This document shows, piece after piece, positions 8,086-15,193 of a stretch of 46,364 bases of DNA. Where the stretch lies: contig CAIPKV010000008.1 in the NCBI GenBank assembly GCA_903865745.1, positions 1-46,364 on the forward strand, read 5' to 3'. Under the pieces are notes generated by a model. It saw only the letters and a program-made list of their open reading frames with translations, did no database searches and was not told the DNA's origin. Numbering within the stretch: the stretch's first letter is position 1; every line of letters starts with the position of its first letter. This DNA comes from an uncultured Verrucomicrobia subdivision 3 bacterium (GTDB taxonomy: Bacteria; Verrucomicrobiota; Verrucomicrobiia; Limisphaerales; UBA11358). The position numbers were made by a program, and so were the translations under genes.

Positions 8086-8121
8086 CAGCCAGACATTCTC
8101 CTAAGCTCAGCCAGTTTAATT

Positions 8122-8148
8122 CTTCGCGCCTTTGCGTCCTTGCGTTAA
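8122..8148. repeat. Short low-complexity fragment TTCGCGCCTTTGCGTCCTTG
   Basis: A C/T-rich stretch of the CGCCTTTGCGTCCTTGCGT type, which I recognise as common in intergenic DNA of such genomes. It stands between the membrane protein gene and the toxin-antitoxin pair. I see no coding potential in it. Confidence 0.3.
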
Positions 8149-8207
8149 ATCCCATCACCAGCGGCTTCGGGATTGCGCGGGGGCGGATGGCGGGTTAAGT
8201 TTCCAGC

Positions 8208-8429
8208 ATGAGTTCGGCAACCCAAGAATTAATCGGCATCGTGGACGATTTGCCCGAGGAGAAGGCCCGCGCGGTTGTGGACTTCGCGCGGTTTCTCCAG
8301 CAGCAGACCGGTGACCGTGAATGGGAACGCATCCACGCCGAGCGGCGCACCTACCCCAAGCTGGAACAGTTCGCTGCCGAAGCCTTGCGCGAGGGTACCG
8401 CAGAACCGCTGGACCCGGCCAAGCTGTGA
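8208..8429 (+). CDS. Putative type II antitoxin
   Basis: 73 residues. The pattern ELIGIVDDLPEEKARAVVDFARFLQQQ resembles the N-terminal helix-strand segment of DUF2281/RelB-like antitoxins, and an acidic, flexible C-terminus (EGTAEPLDPAKL) is suitable for wrapping the toxin. The stop codon overlaps the GTG start of the following RelE/ParE-like gene, the standard antitoxin-first arrangement. Function inferred: DNA-binding antitoxin that neutralises the next gene product and represses the operon. Confidence 0.7.
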   Translation: MSSATQELIGIVDDLPEEKARAVVDFARFLQQQTGDREWERIHAERRTYPKLEQFAAEALREGTAEPLDPAKL

Positions 8430-8689
8430 TCTCCCAGACCCGACCGGCTTTCTGGCGCGCTTACGAGCGGCTGGCGCCGGCCGTCAAAGCCCGCGCCCGC
8501 CTGGCCTATCAACTCTTCGCCGAGAATCCGGAGCAGCCGTCGCTGCGCTTCAAGAAACTTCAAGGGGGTGGTGACCTCTGGTCGGTCCGCATCAGCGAAC
8601 AATACCGTGCGGTGGGCTACCGTTCCGGCGACACCATCCAATGGCTCTGGATCGGCACGCACAACGAGTTCGACAAGCTGTTTTCTTAA
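8426..8689 (+). CDS. Putative RelE/ParE-superfamily toxin
   Basis: 87 residues from GTG 8426, which overlaps the TGA of the antitoxin gene (GTGA). The compact basic fold pattern is typical of the RelE/ParE superfamily: two N-terminal helices (FWRAYERLAPAVKARARLAYQLF), then LRFKKLQGGGDLWSVRISEQYRAVGY as the central beta sheet, and a final WLWIGTHNEFDKLF. In this superfamily such proteins are ribosome-dependent mRNA interferases or gyrase inhibitors; which one applies here cannot be told. A longer reading frame starting at 8321 is not supported because it overlaps the antitoxin. Confidence 0.75.
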   Translation: MISQTRPAFWRAYERLAPAVKARARLAYQLFAENPEQPSLRFKKLQGGGDLWSVRISEQYRAVGYRSGDTIQWLWIGTHNEFDKLFS

Positions 8690-8757
8690 AGCAACGTTTC
8701 AGTGGCGCGCGGGGCGTTACTTCTGCATTCAACCTTCGGCCTTCTAACTTCCCCCAC

Positions 8758-9096
8758 TCACCCCGGCGGCCAGCCGAGCGGGCGGCCCCCGAGGATGTGG
8801 CAGTGCAGGTGCGGCACGGTTTCGCCGCCGTCCGCGCCATTGTTGATGACGAGCCGGTAGCCGGACGTTAACTCCAATTGCCGCGCGACTTCGGCGGCCT
8901 TGAGCAGCAGATGGCCGAGCAGCGCCTGGTCGGCCGGCGTGGCCTCGCCAATGCGCGCCACGGGCCGCTTCGGGAATATCAAGACGTGCACGGGCGCTTG
9001 CGGATGGATATCGCGGATGGCAAGGACGAGGTCGTCTTCATAGACGATGTGCGCGGGGATTTCGCGCGCGCTGATTTTTTCGAACAGGGTCTTCAT
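8758..9096 (-). CDS. HIT family protein (histidine triad hydrolase)
   Basis: 112 residues with the complete histidine triad His96-x-His98-x-His100 in PHLHCHILGG and the upstream NNGADGGETV loop of the HINT branch. HINT enzymes hydrolyse AMP-lysine and related nucleoside phosphoramidates in the cytoplasm. The length is normal for the family. The N-terminus MKTLFEKISAREIPAHIVYEDD is typical and supports the ATG at 9096. It stands alone on the minus strand after the nrdR pair. Confidence 0.93.
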   Translation of the reverse strand: MKTLFEKISAREIPAHIVYEDDLVLAIRDIHPQAPVHVLIFPKRPVARIGEATPADQALLGHLLLKAAEVARQLELTSGYRLVINNGADGGETVPHLHCHILGGRPLGWPPG

Positions 9097-9186
9097 ATAG
9101 TCATGCGTGATGGATTATGCGGGTTGAGTTCGGCGAGCATTGACGCCGGTAAGCTTAACTCAAAACCCACAACTCAAAATCCAAAA

Positions 9187-9735
9187 CTATTCGACGAGGA
9201 GCGCGCAGCCGGGTTTATCGGCTTCGCTGTCCATGCATTGGCGGAGGAAGGCCACGATCTGGTCTTGAAGTTGTTCGCAGCGGATGCTCCAGCGGCGCGC
9301 GCCGGCGATCTGCTTGACGCAGCGGCGCAGTCCGCGAAAACGCACGATGCGCGGCGCGCGGCGGAGTTGGTCGCGCAATTCATCGCGCAGGCGCGGGAAG
9401 AAGAAGAGTTCCAGGCTGCCGCCGGTGTCGCGGATGAGCCGGGCGAGGTCGGTATCGTGGATTTCGGAGTCCGGTCCGCCGGTGTTGATGGTGTAGCCGA
9501 GATGGCGCAGGACTTTTTCGAGGGCGAGGGAGAATTCGCCGACGGTGACGCTTTCGCGCTGCAACTCGACTTTGAAATAATGGAATACGCTGGCGGCGGC
9601 GTGGCGGAGCAGGTCGGGTTCGAGCTGGTTGTCGATGCCATCCACGAATTCGACGCAAATCATGGCGGGCGAGCACGGGATGCTTTCGCCGTTGCTGAGT
9701 TCGAAGAGTAAGCAGTCGTTTCTTAGAGCAATCAT
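9187..9735 (-). CDS. Hypothetical protein co-encoded with NrdR
   Basis: 182 residues. It has no recognised domain, no signal peptide and no membrane segment. The first half appears beta-rich (DCLLFELSNGESIPCSPAMICVEF), and the second half is helical and strongly basic (FPRLRDELRDQLRRAPRIVRFRGLRRC). Its ATG overlaps the nrdR stop by ATGA, so it is translated from the same message. A role linked to nucleotide-pool or division control would be pure inference from this neighbour. Confidence 0.65.
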   Translation of the reverse strand: MIALRNDCLLFELSNGESIPCSPAMICVEFVDGIDNQLEPDLLRHAAASVFHYFKVELQRESVTVGEFSLALEKVLRHLGYTINTGGPDSEIHDTDLARLIRDTGGSLELFFFPRLRDELRDQLRRAPRIVRFRGLRRCVKQIAGARRWSIRCEQLQDQIVAFLRQCMDSEADKPGCALLVE

Positions 9736-10187
9736 TTGGCGGCCTCTAGTTTTTTGACTTCGTGGACGAAATCGGTGGCTTCGGCAAAGCGGCGATAGAC
9801 GCTGGCGAACCGGACGTAGGCGACTTCATCGAGTTCGCGCAAGCCTTCCATGACCATGGTGCCGATGAATTCGCCGGGGACTTCGGCTTCAAACTTCACG
9901 GTGACGGTGGCGACGATGTGGTCGACGAGGTCTTCCATGGCTTTGGGCGAGACGGGGCGCTTCTGGCAGGCTTTGCGGATGCCGGAGATGAGTTTATCGC
10001 GGGAGAATTCTTCGTGGCGGCCGTCGCGCTTGAGGACCATGAGGCCTTCGTGTTCGACTTCTTCGTAAGTGGTGAAGCGATGCTGGCAGGCGGCGCATTC
10101 GCGGCGTCGGCGGATAGTCGCGCCTTCGCGGGAGGCGCGTGAGTCAATGACCTTGTCGTCCTGACATCCGCATTTGGGGCAGCGCAT
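9732..10187 (-). CDS. nrdR: Transcriptional repressor NrdR
   Basis: 151 residues from ATG 10187, where the protein starts MRCPKCGCQ as all NrdR proteins do. The upstream in-frame extension to 10307 is discarded. The N-terminal zinc ribbon uses Cys3, Cys6, Cys31 and Cys34 and is followed by HRFTTYEEVE. Residues ~47-137 form the ATP-cone that senses ATP/dATP. NrdR represses ribonucleotide reductase genes when dATP is high; no nrd gene lies in the window. The downstream gene overlaps it (ATGA). The best Shine-Dalgarno-like sequence (AGGAG) lies ~24 nt from the start, with a small hairpin between them. Confidence 0.95.
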   Translation of the reverse strand: MRCPKCGCQDDKVIDSRASREGATIRRRRECAACQHRFTTYEEVEHEGLMVLKRDGRHEEFSRDKLISGIRKACQKRPVSPKAMEDLVDHIVATVTVKFEAEVPGEFIGTMVMEGLRELDEVAYVRFASVYRRFAEATDFVHEVKKLEAAK

Positions 10188-10214
10188 AAAACCACTGCTA
10201 ATAGTGGCTGCTCC

Positions 10215-10244
10215 TTTGTAACACACTATTATTTGTGGTGTCAA
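10215..10244 (-). promoter_or_regulatory. Putative sigma70-type promoter for nrdR
   Basis: Reading the minus strand, TTGACA (10244-10239) is followed after 18 nt by TACAAA (10220-10215), 28 nt before the nrdR ATG. The -35 is perfect and the -10 is weak. The AT-rich stretch 10221-10241 is loosely palindromic (ACAC...GTGT), but it is not close enough to an NrdR box to call. Confidence 0.4.
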
Positions 10245-10342
10245 GGAATGCCGCCGAAACGCGTAAAAGCGTCTTGCCTTCGGCCTTTTTACGGGTAAGC
10301 TGGGCAACTCATTGATCGAGAAACAACGAGTAAAATTATTTT

Positions 10343-10900
10343 ATGGCAACAGCAAACGACCTTCGCCGCGGCATGGCGATCAATTATAACGGCGACATCT
10401 GTGTAGTGCTGGACTTCCAGCATCGCACGCCCGGCAACCTGCGCGCGTTCGTGCAGGCTTCGCTGCGCAGCATCCGCACGGGCAAGTCCTCGGACATCCG
10501 CCTGAGCTCGACCGAAAAAATCGAGCCGGTGCCGATGATCACGACGAAGATGGAATTCAGCTACAAGGACGGCGAGGATTATGTCTTCACCGACCCGACC
10601 ACCTACGAAACCGTGACGCTCGCGGCGGAATTGGTGGGCGACGCCCGGAATTATCTCGTGGAGAACGGTGAAGTGACCGTGACTTTCGTCGAGGAAAAAG
10701 CGGTGACCGTGGAAATCCCGGCCAGCGTCATCCTGACGGTGACGGACGCGCCGGAAGGCGTGCGCGGTGATTCGGCGAATAATGTGCAGAAAGCCATCAC
10801 GGTGGAGACCGGCATAACAATGCAGGCGCCGCTGTTCATCAAGACGGGCGAGAAAATCCGGATTGATACGCGCACCGGCAAATACATGGAACGCGCCTGA
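10343..10900 (+). CDS. efp: Elongation factor P (atypical loop tip)
   Basis: 185 residues with the three-domain EF-P layout: KOW-like domain I (residues 1-~65), middle OB domain (FSYKDGEDYVFTD) and C-terminal OB domain ending GEKIRIDTRTGKYMER, the family signature. EF-P binds the ribosomal E site and rescues stalling at polyproline. Oddity: the domain-I loop that is normally PGKGQAF (modified Lys34 in E. coli) or PGRG (rhamnosylated Arg) reads PGNLRAF here, with Asn32 at the tip. It therefore cannot take either classical modification at that position. The start fits the family length. A strong terminator follows. Confidence 0.93.
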   Translation: MATANDLRRGMAINYNGDICVVLDFQHRTPGNLRAFVQASLRSIRTGKSSDIRLSSTEKIEPVPMITTKMEFSYKDGEDYVFTDPTTYETVTLAAELVGDARNYLVENGEVTVTFVEEKAVTVEIPASVILTVTDAPEGVRGDSANNVQKAITVETGITMQAPLFIKTGEKIRIDTRTGKYMERA

Positions 10901-10931
10901 CGCGAACTGTAGATTTAGACCTTCGAATCAA

Positions 10932-10957
10932 AGCCCGCCTCGCGCGGGCTTTTTTTT
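10932..10957 (+). terminator. Rho-independent terminator after efp
   Basis: AGCCCGC (10932-10938) pairs with GCGGGCT (10944-10950) over a 5-nt loop and is followed by a run of seven to eight T. It lies ~30 bp after the efp stop and separates efp from ptsI. Confidence 0.9.
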
Positions 10958-11038
10958 ATTGTTACAAAGATTTTTCCGATTTTTGAGCGGAAAGGCTTTT
11001 CAACTCCGGCGGGCTGGGTTATTTCTGGTTGAATTCTT

Positions 11039-12814
11039 ATGTCAGGGCAAGTCAAAGGCGAAAAAGTTTATCGCGGCATCCCCGTTTCGGCGGGCGTGTG
11101 CCGGGGTAAAGTCCTGGTGCTGCACCAGGCGCGCCACGTCATTGCCCGCCGCGAACTGGCGGCTGCCGATGTTGACGCCGAGGTGAAGCGCTTCGAGCAG
11201 TCGCTCGTCCGTACCCGCCAGCAGATTACCGAAGTTCAGCGGCGCGTTTCGGAGACGATGAGCTCCAACGAGGCGGATATCTTTGATGCGCACCTGCTGA
11301 TGCTCGAAGACCGGGTGCTGATCGAGGAGGTCATCAAGATTATCAGCGAACAGAAGGCGAACGCGGACTTTGCTTTTCATACGGCGTCCGACCGCTACAT
11401 CGCCGTGCTCGAAGCGGTTGAAGACGAATACCTGCGCGAACGTGCCGCCGACTTGCGCGACCTGACCGGCCGTGTGCTCGATAATTTGTTGGAGGTAAAA
11501 GACGCGTTGGATCTGAAGCATATCAACGAGCCGTGTATTTTGGTCAGTCATGATTTGAGTCCGTCGATGACCGCGCAGCTGGATAAGAAGTTGGTGCTCG
11601 GTTTCGTAACGGATATTGGCGGTAAGACATCGCACTCGGCGATTCTGGCGCGCTCGCTGGATATTCCCGCCGTAGTCGGTGCGCTAACGATTAGCGAGGA
11701 ACTGGAGACGGGCGATTATGCGCTGCTGGACGGCTACAACGGCACCGTCATTGTTAACCCGACCGACCAGACGCTGTTTGAATACGGCCAGCTCGCGAAG
11801 ATCAAGGCTTCGCTCGATGAGAAACTTCGCGAAGTTCAGCATCAGCCTGCCGTTACGCTGGATGGCAGGAATGTTCATCTCTCGGCGAACATCGAGGATC
11901 AGCACGACGTCGAAGCGGTGCTCGCGCATGGCGCGGAAGGCGTGGGTTTGTTCCGTACGGAATTTCTCTTTATCAACCGCGACCGGCTGCCGACCGAGGA
12001 GGAGCAATACGAGGTTTATCGCCAGGTCGCCAGCGCGTTGAAGCCGCATCCGGTCATCATCCGCACGCTGGATTTGGGCGGCGACAAATTTGCCTCGCAT
12101 CTGCAACTCGCGCAGGAGATGAACCCGTTTCTGGGCTGGCGCGCCATCCGGTTCTGCCTCGCGCAGCCGGAGATGTTCCGCGCCCAGCTCCGCGCGATTT
12201 TGCGCGCCAGTGCCGAGGGTAACGTGCGGATGATGTATCCGATGATTTCCGGTTTGGACGAATTGAACCAGGCCAACGCGCTCGTGGAGAAATGCAAAGC
12301 GGAATTGCGCGCGGAAAACATTCCGTTCGCCGAGAATCTGGAAATTGGCGCGATGATTGAGATTCCTTCGGCCGCGCTGATTGCCGATTCACTGGCGAAG
12401 AAGGTGAAGTTTTTCAGCATCGGTTCCAATGACTTAATCCAATACACGCTCGCTGCCGACCGTACGAACGAAAAGGTTTCGCACCTATACGAGCCGACGC
12501 ATCCGGCGATATTGCGGCTCATCAAGATGACCGTGGATGCCGCGCACGCGAACGGCATCTGGGTGGGCGTCTGCGGCGAAATCGCTGGCGATCCGGTGTT
12601 GACGCCGCTGCTGCTTGGGCTGGGCGTGGATGAATTGAGTGCGGCACCCGCCGTGTTGGATGAAGTGAAATATATTATCCGCCGCGTGAAGCTGGATGAG
12701 GCGCGGGAGCTGGCGGCTTTCGCGCTGGCCAGCGAATCGCCGACGGAAATCTTCGCGCGTTGTGTTGAGTTCGCCCGCCAGACCGCGCCGAGCCTGTTCG
12801 AGAACAAGGCCTGA
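11039..12814 (+). CDS. ptsI: Phosphoenolpyruvate-protein phosphotransferase (PTS enzyme I)
   Basis: 591 residues from ATG 11039. Enzyme I moves phosphate from PEP to HPr and starts the PTS cascade. The N-terminal HPr-binding domain contains the active His199 in GGKTSHSAILARSLDIPAVVG. The C-terminal TIM barrel shows EGVGLFRTEFLF, RTLDLGGDK, MIEIPSAAL, FSIGSNDLIQY and VCGEIAGD with the catalytic Cys. The length is normal (~575). No HPr or EII genes are in the window. In Verrucomicrobiota with few sugar permeases such an EI may serve regulation only; that is inference. Confidence 0.95.
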   Translation: MSGQVKGEKVYRGIPVSAGVCRGKVLVLHQARHVIARRELAAADVDAEVKRFEQSLVRTRQQITEVQRRVSETMSSNEADIFDAHLLMLEDRVLIEEVIKIISEQKANADFAFHTASDRYIAVLEAVEDEYLRERAADLRDLTGRVLDNLLEVKDALDLKHINEPCILVSHDLSPSMTAQLDKKLVLGFVTDIGGKTSHSAILARSLDIPAVVGALTISEELETGDYALLDGYNGTVIVNPTDQTLFEYGQLAKIKASLDEKLREVQHQPAVTLDGRNVHLSANIEDQHDVEAVLAHGAEGVGLFRTEFLFINRDRLPTEEEQYEVYRQVASALKPHPVIIRTLDLGGDKFASHLQLAQEMNPFLGWRAIRFCLAQPEMFRAQLRAILRASAEGNVRMMYPMISGLDELNQANALVEKCKAELRAENIPFAENLEIGAMIEIPSAALIADSLAKKVKFFSIGSNDLIQYTLAADRTNEKVSHLYEPTHPAILRLIKMTVDAAHANGIWVGVCGEIAGDPVLTPLLLGLGVDELSAAPAVLDEVKYIIRRVKLDEARELAAFALASESPTEIFARCVEFARQTAPSLFENKA

Positions 12815-12820
12815 AAGCCC

Positions 12821-13795
12821 TTAGGATTTGGCAACCGTTTCAGCGGCCAGACCGGCGCTGTCGCGGAGAACCCACAGCGGCCGCCCTTTGACCTCCTCAT
12901 AAATCCGCCCGATGTATTCGCCGAGAATGCCGAGGCAAATAAGTTGGACGCCGCCCAGAAAGAGGATGGAAATCACTAGTGTGGGAATGCCGTGCGGGCC
13001 GGGTGTGAAACCAAACTTCGCAAATGTATCGGCAAACACCTTTTCGCAAAAAGTGAAGACCGCGCCGAGAAACGCGCATAAGGAAACCGCCAGGCCGAGA
13101 TAGGTCGCCAGCCGCAGTGGCACGGTGGAAAATGAAAACATTCCGTCCATCGCAAGACGAAAGGATTTCTTGAACGTGTACTGCGGCACGCCAGCGGCAC
13201 GCTCGGCGCGCTCAAATTCGACTGACGTCTGCCGAAAGCCGCACCAGGTTCGCAAGCCGCGCAGGTAGCGGTTGCGTTCGGGCAGTGAGTTCATCACCGT
13301 AACCACTTTTTTGTCGAGCAGGCAGAAATCGCCGGCATCGCGCGCCATTGGCAGCGGCGTCATCCTCGCCAGCAACCGGTAAAAGCCCCACGCGAGAAAT
13401 TGTTTCAGCAGCGGATCCTGACGTTGGACGCGCGTGGCAAAGACCACTTCAAAACCTTCGCGCCATTTTGCGAGCAACCGGGAAATTTCCTCAGGTGGGT
13501 CTTGTAAATCAGCGTCAATGATTACCACCGCGTCACCGGTCGCAAAATGGAGGCCGGCGCTGACGGCGGTCTGGTGGCCGAAGTTGCGCGCGAAGCAGAG
13601 GCAGCGCCAGCGCGGGTCTTGGGCGTTTTGCGCCTTGAGGATTTCCCAGGTGCGGTCGCGTGAGCCGTCGTCCACGCAGATGATTTCGTAATCGGCGGAC
13701 CATGACGCCGCGACCGCGCCGAGCCGCTGAAACAGGGCGGGCAGCACTGCCTCCTCGTTGAAGCAGGGCACGATGACGGAAATTTTCTTCTGCAT
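12821..13795 (-). CDS. Polyprenol-phosphate glycosyltransferase (GT2, GtrB/ArnC-like)
   Basis: 324 residues from ATG 13795. The catalytic GT-A domain covers residues ~1-220: SVIVPCFNEE, VDDGSRDRTW, IDADLQDPPEE (metal-binding DAD and QDP) and ERNRYLRGLR. Two C-terminal membrane helices follow (LATYLGLAVSLCAFLGAVFTF and VISILFLGGVQLICLGILGEYIGRIYEEVKGRP), the GtrB/DPMS-like architecture. Such enzymes transfer glucose, mannose or aminoarabinose to undecaprenyl phosphate for use on the outer face of the membrane. A natural supply route would be to the GT39-like transferases at 15194 and 19642. Confidence 0.9.
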   Translation of the reverse strand: MQKKISVIVPCFNEEAVLPALFQRLGAVAASWSADYEIICVDDGSRDRTWEILKAQNAQDPRWRCLCFARNFGHQTAVSAGLHFATGDAVVIIDADLQDPPEEISRLLAKWREGFEVVFATRVQRQDPLLKQFLAWGFYRLLARMTPLPMARDAGDFCLLDKKVVTVMNSLPERNRYLRGLRTWCGFRQTSVEFERAERAAGVPQYTFKKSFRLAMDGMFSFSTVPLRLATYLGLAVSLCAFLGAVFTFCEKVFADTFAKFGFTPGPHGIPTLVISILFLGGVQLICLGILGEYIGRIYEEVKGRPLWVLRDSAGLAAETVAKS

Positions 13796-13827
13796 GGTCG
13801 GAATGAAACGGCCAAACCGGGGCGAAT

Positions 13828-14313
13828 TCAATCCCGGAAATTTACAAATTGCACCGCCACGGAAAATTCATGCGCACGCACGGCAGCGATGACCGCCTGC
13901 AAATCGTCGCGACTCTTGCCTTGTACGCGCAACTCGTCGCCCTGGATTTGCGTCGTCACCTTAAGTTTGCTTTCACGAATGAAGCTGGCGATTTCCTTGG
14001 CGACGGCGCTTTCGATGCCGTTCTTGATTTTGATGCTCTGGCGCGCGTGGCCGAGTGGCGAAATATCCGGATCGCACTGCTCGACGCTTTTCATGGAGAT
14101 GACGCGCTTGGCGAGCTTGCCGATGACAATTTCATTCAGCGTGGCGACCTTGAACTCATTATCGGCGGTCAGCTTGATTTCGGTTTTCTCCAAAATGATT
14201 TCCCATTTGCTGCCCTTGAAATCAAAGCGGTTGGCCAGCTCCTTTTTGGCTTGGTTGACGGCATTCTCGATTTCCATCGAGTTGACCTGCGAAACAATGT
14301 CGAATGAAGGCAT
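13828..14313 (-). CDS. YajQ family nucleotide-binding protein (DUF520)
   Basis: 161 residues, full length for YajQ. It opens PSFDIVSQVNSMEIENAVNQAKKE and has the conserved FDFKGS motif, EQCDPDISPLGHARQ and the closing VRVQGKSRDDLQ-type segment (LRVQGKSRDDLQAVI). Members bind nucleotides, and some bind cyclic di-GMP and act as effectors. The gene runs towards the GT2 gene at 12821 with a 32-bp gap and may share its transcript. Confidence 0.93.
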   Translation of the reverse strand: MPSFDIVSQVNSMEIENAVNQAKKELANRFDFKGSKWEIILEKTEIKLTADNEFKVATLNEIVIGKLAKRVISMKSVEQCDPDISPLGHARQSIKIKNGIESAVAKEIASFIRESKLKVTTQIQGDELRVQGKSRDDLQAVIAAVRAHEFSVAVQFVNFRD

Positions 14314-14457
14314 AGTGAATTTATGATTGGCGATTTACGATTTACGATTTTGGTCGGCGGTGCAAATCTTAAATTACCGGCCGTATATCCGGTCCGCATA
14401 TTTGCGGATTGAATAGTTTGCGGTTTTTTGTCAGCTTCCGCCGAATTAAACCGACCC

Positions 14458-15189
14458 ATGGCTGAAATCAAATCCAACGCCGACATCCAACCGTGCCTGA
14501 CGGCGGTTATGCCGGTCTATAATGAGGCCTCCACCGTGGCTGAGGTAGTCCGCGTAGTGCTTGCCCAACGGCCGGTACAGCAGCTTGTCATCGTCGATGA
14601 TTGTTCAAGCGATGACACTTGGAAACAACTTCAGCCGCTTACGCAGAATGAGTCGCGTATCAAGCTTGTCCGGCATGAGGTAAACCAAGGTAAGGGTGCG
14701 GCGTTGCGCACCGGCATTGCACATGCGACGGCGCCCATCGTCATCATCCAGGACGCGGATTTGGAATACGACCCAGCGGAATATTACCGGCTGCTCGCGC
14801 CAATTCTGACGGGCAAGGCGGACGTAGTTTTCGGCTCACGCTTTTTCGGTGGCGGCGGTGCACACCGGGTGTTGTATTACTGGCATTCGGTTGGCAACAA
14901 TGTGCTAACCACATTGTCTAACATGGCTACGGATCTAAATTTGACGGACATGGAGACCTGCTACAAAACTTTCCGTCGTGAAGTGATCCAAAAGATTAAA
15001 ATTGAGGAAAACCGTTTCGGTTTTGAGCCGGAAATCACCGCGAAAGTGGCCCAGCTGAAAGTTCGCATCTACGAGGTGGCCATTTCCTATTACGGGCGTA
15101 CCTACGCCGAGGGTAAAAAAATTGGCTGGCGCGATGGTTTCCGGGCGTTGTGGTGTATCTGCAAATATAATTTTTTCAACGGGGAATAA
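14458..15189 (+). CDS. Glycosyltransferase family 2 (dolichol-phosphate mannose synthase-like)
   Basis: 243 residues from ATG 14458. It is a soluble GT-A enzyme without membrane helices: [32 protein letters not shown] (metal site), [11 protein letters not shown] and [11 protein letters not shown], followed by [10 protein letters not shown]. This is the DPM1-like group that charges polyprenyl phosphate with a sugar from a nucleotide sugar. It is the first gene of a five- to six-gene plus-strand run, and the next gene starts 5 bp after its stop with a GGGGAA ribosome binding site. Confidence 0.9.
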   Translation: MAEIKSNADIQPCLTAVMPVYNEASTVAEVVRVVLAQRPVQQLVIVDDCSSDDTWKQLQPLTQNESRIKLVRHEVNQGKGAALRTGIAHATAPIVIIQDADLEYDPAEYYRLLAPILTGKADVVFGSRFFGGGGAHRVLYYWHSVGNNVLTTLSNMATDLNLTDMETCYKTFRREVIQKIKIEENRFGFEPEITAKVAQLKVRIYEVAISYYGRTYAEGKKIGWRDGFRALWCICKYNFFNGE

Positions 15190-15193
15190 AAAA

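Noticed and set aside
10221-10241. NrdR box before nrdR
   Set aside because: ACAC and GTGT ends fit, but the centre does not match the known box and the second box is missing.
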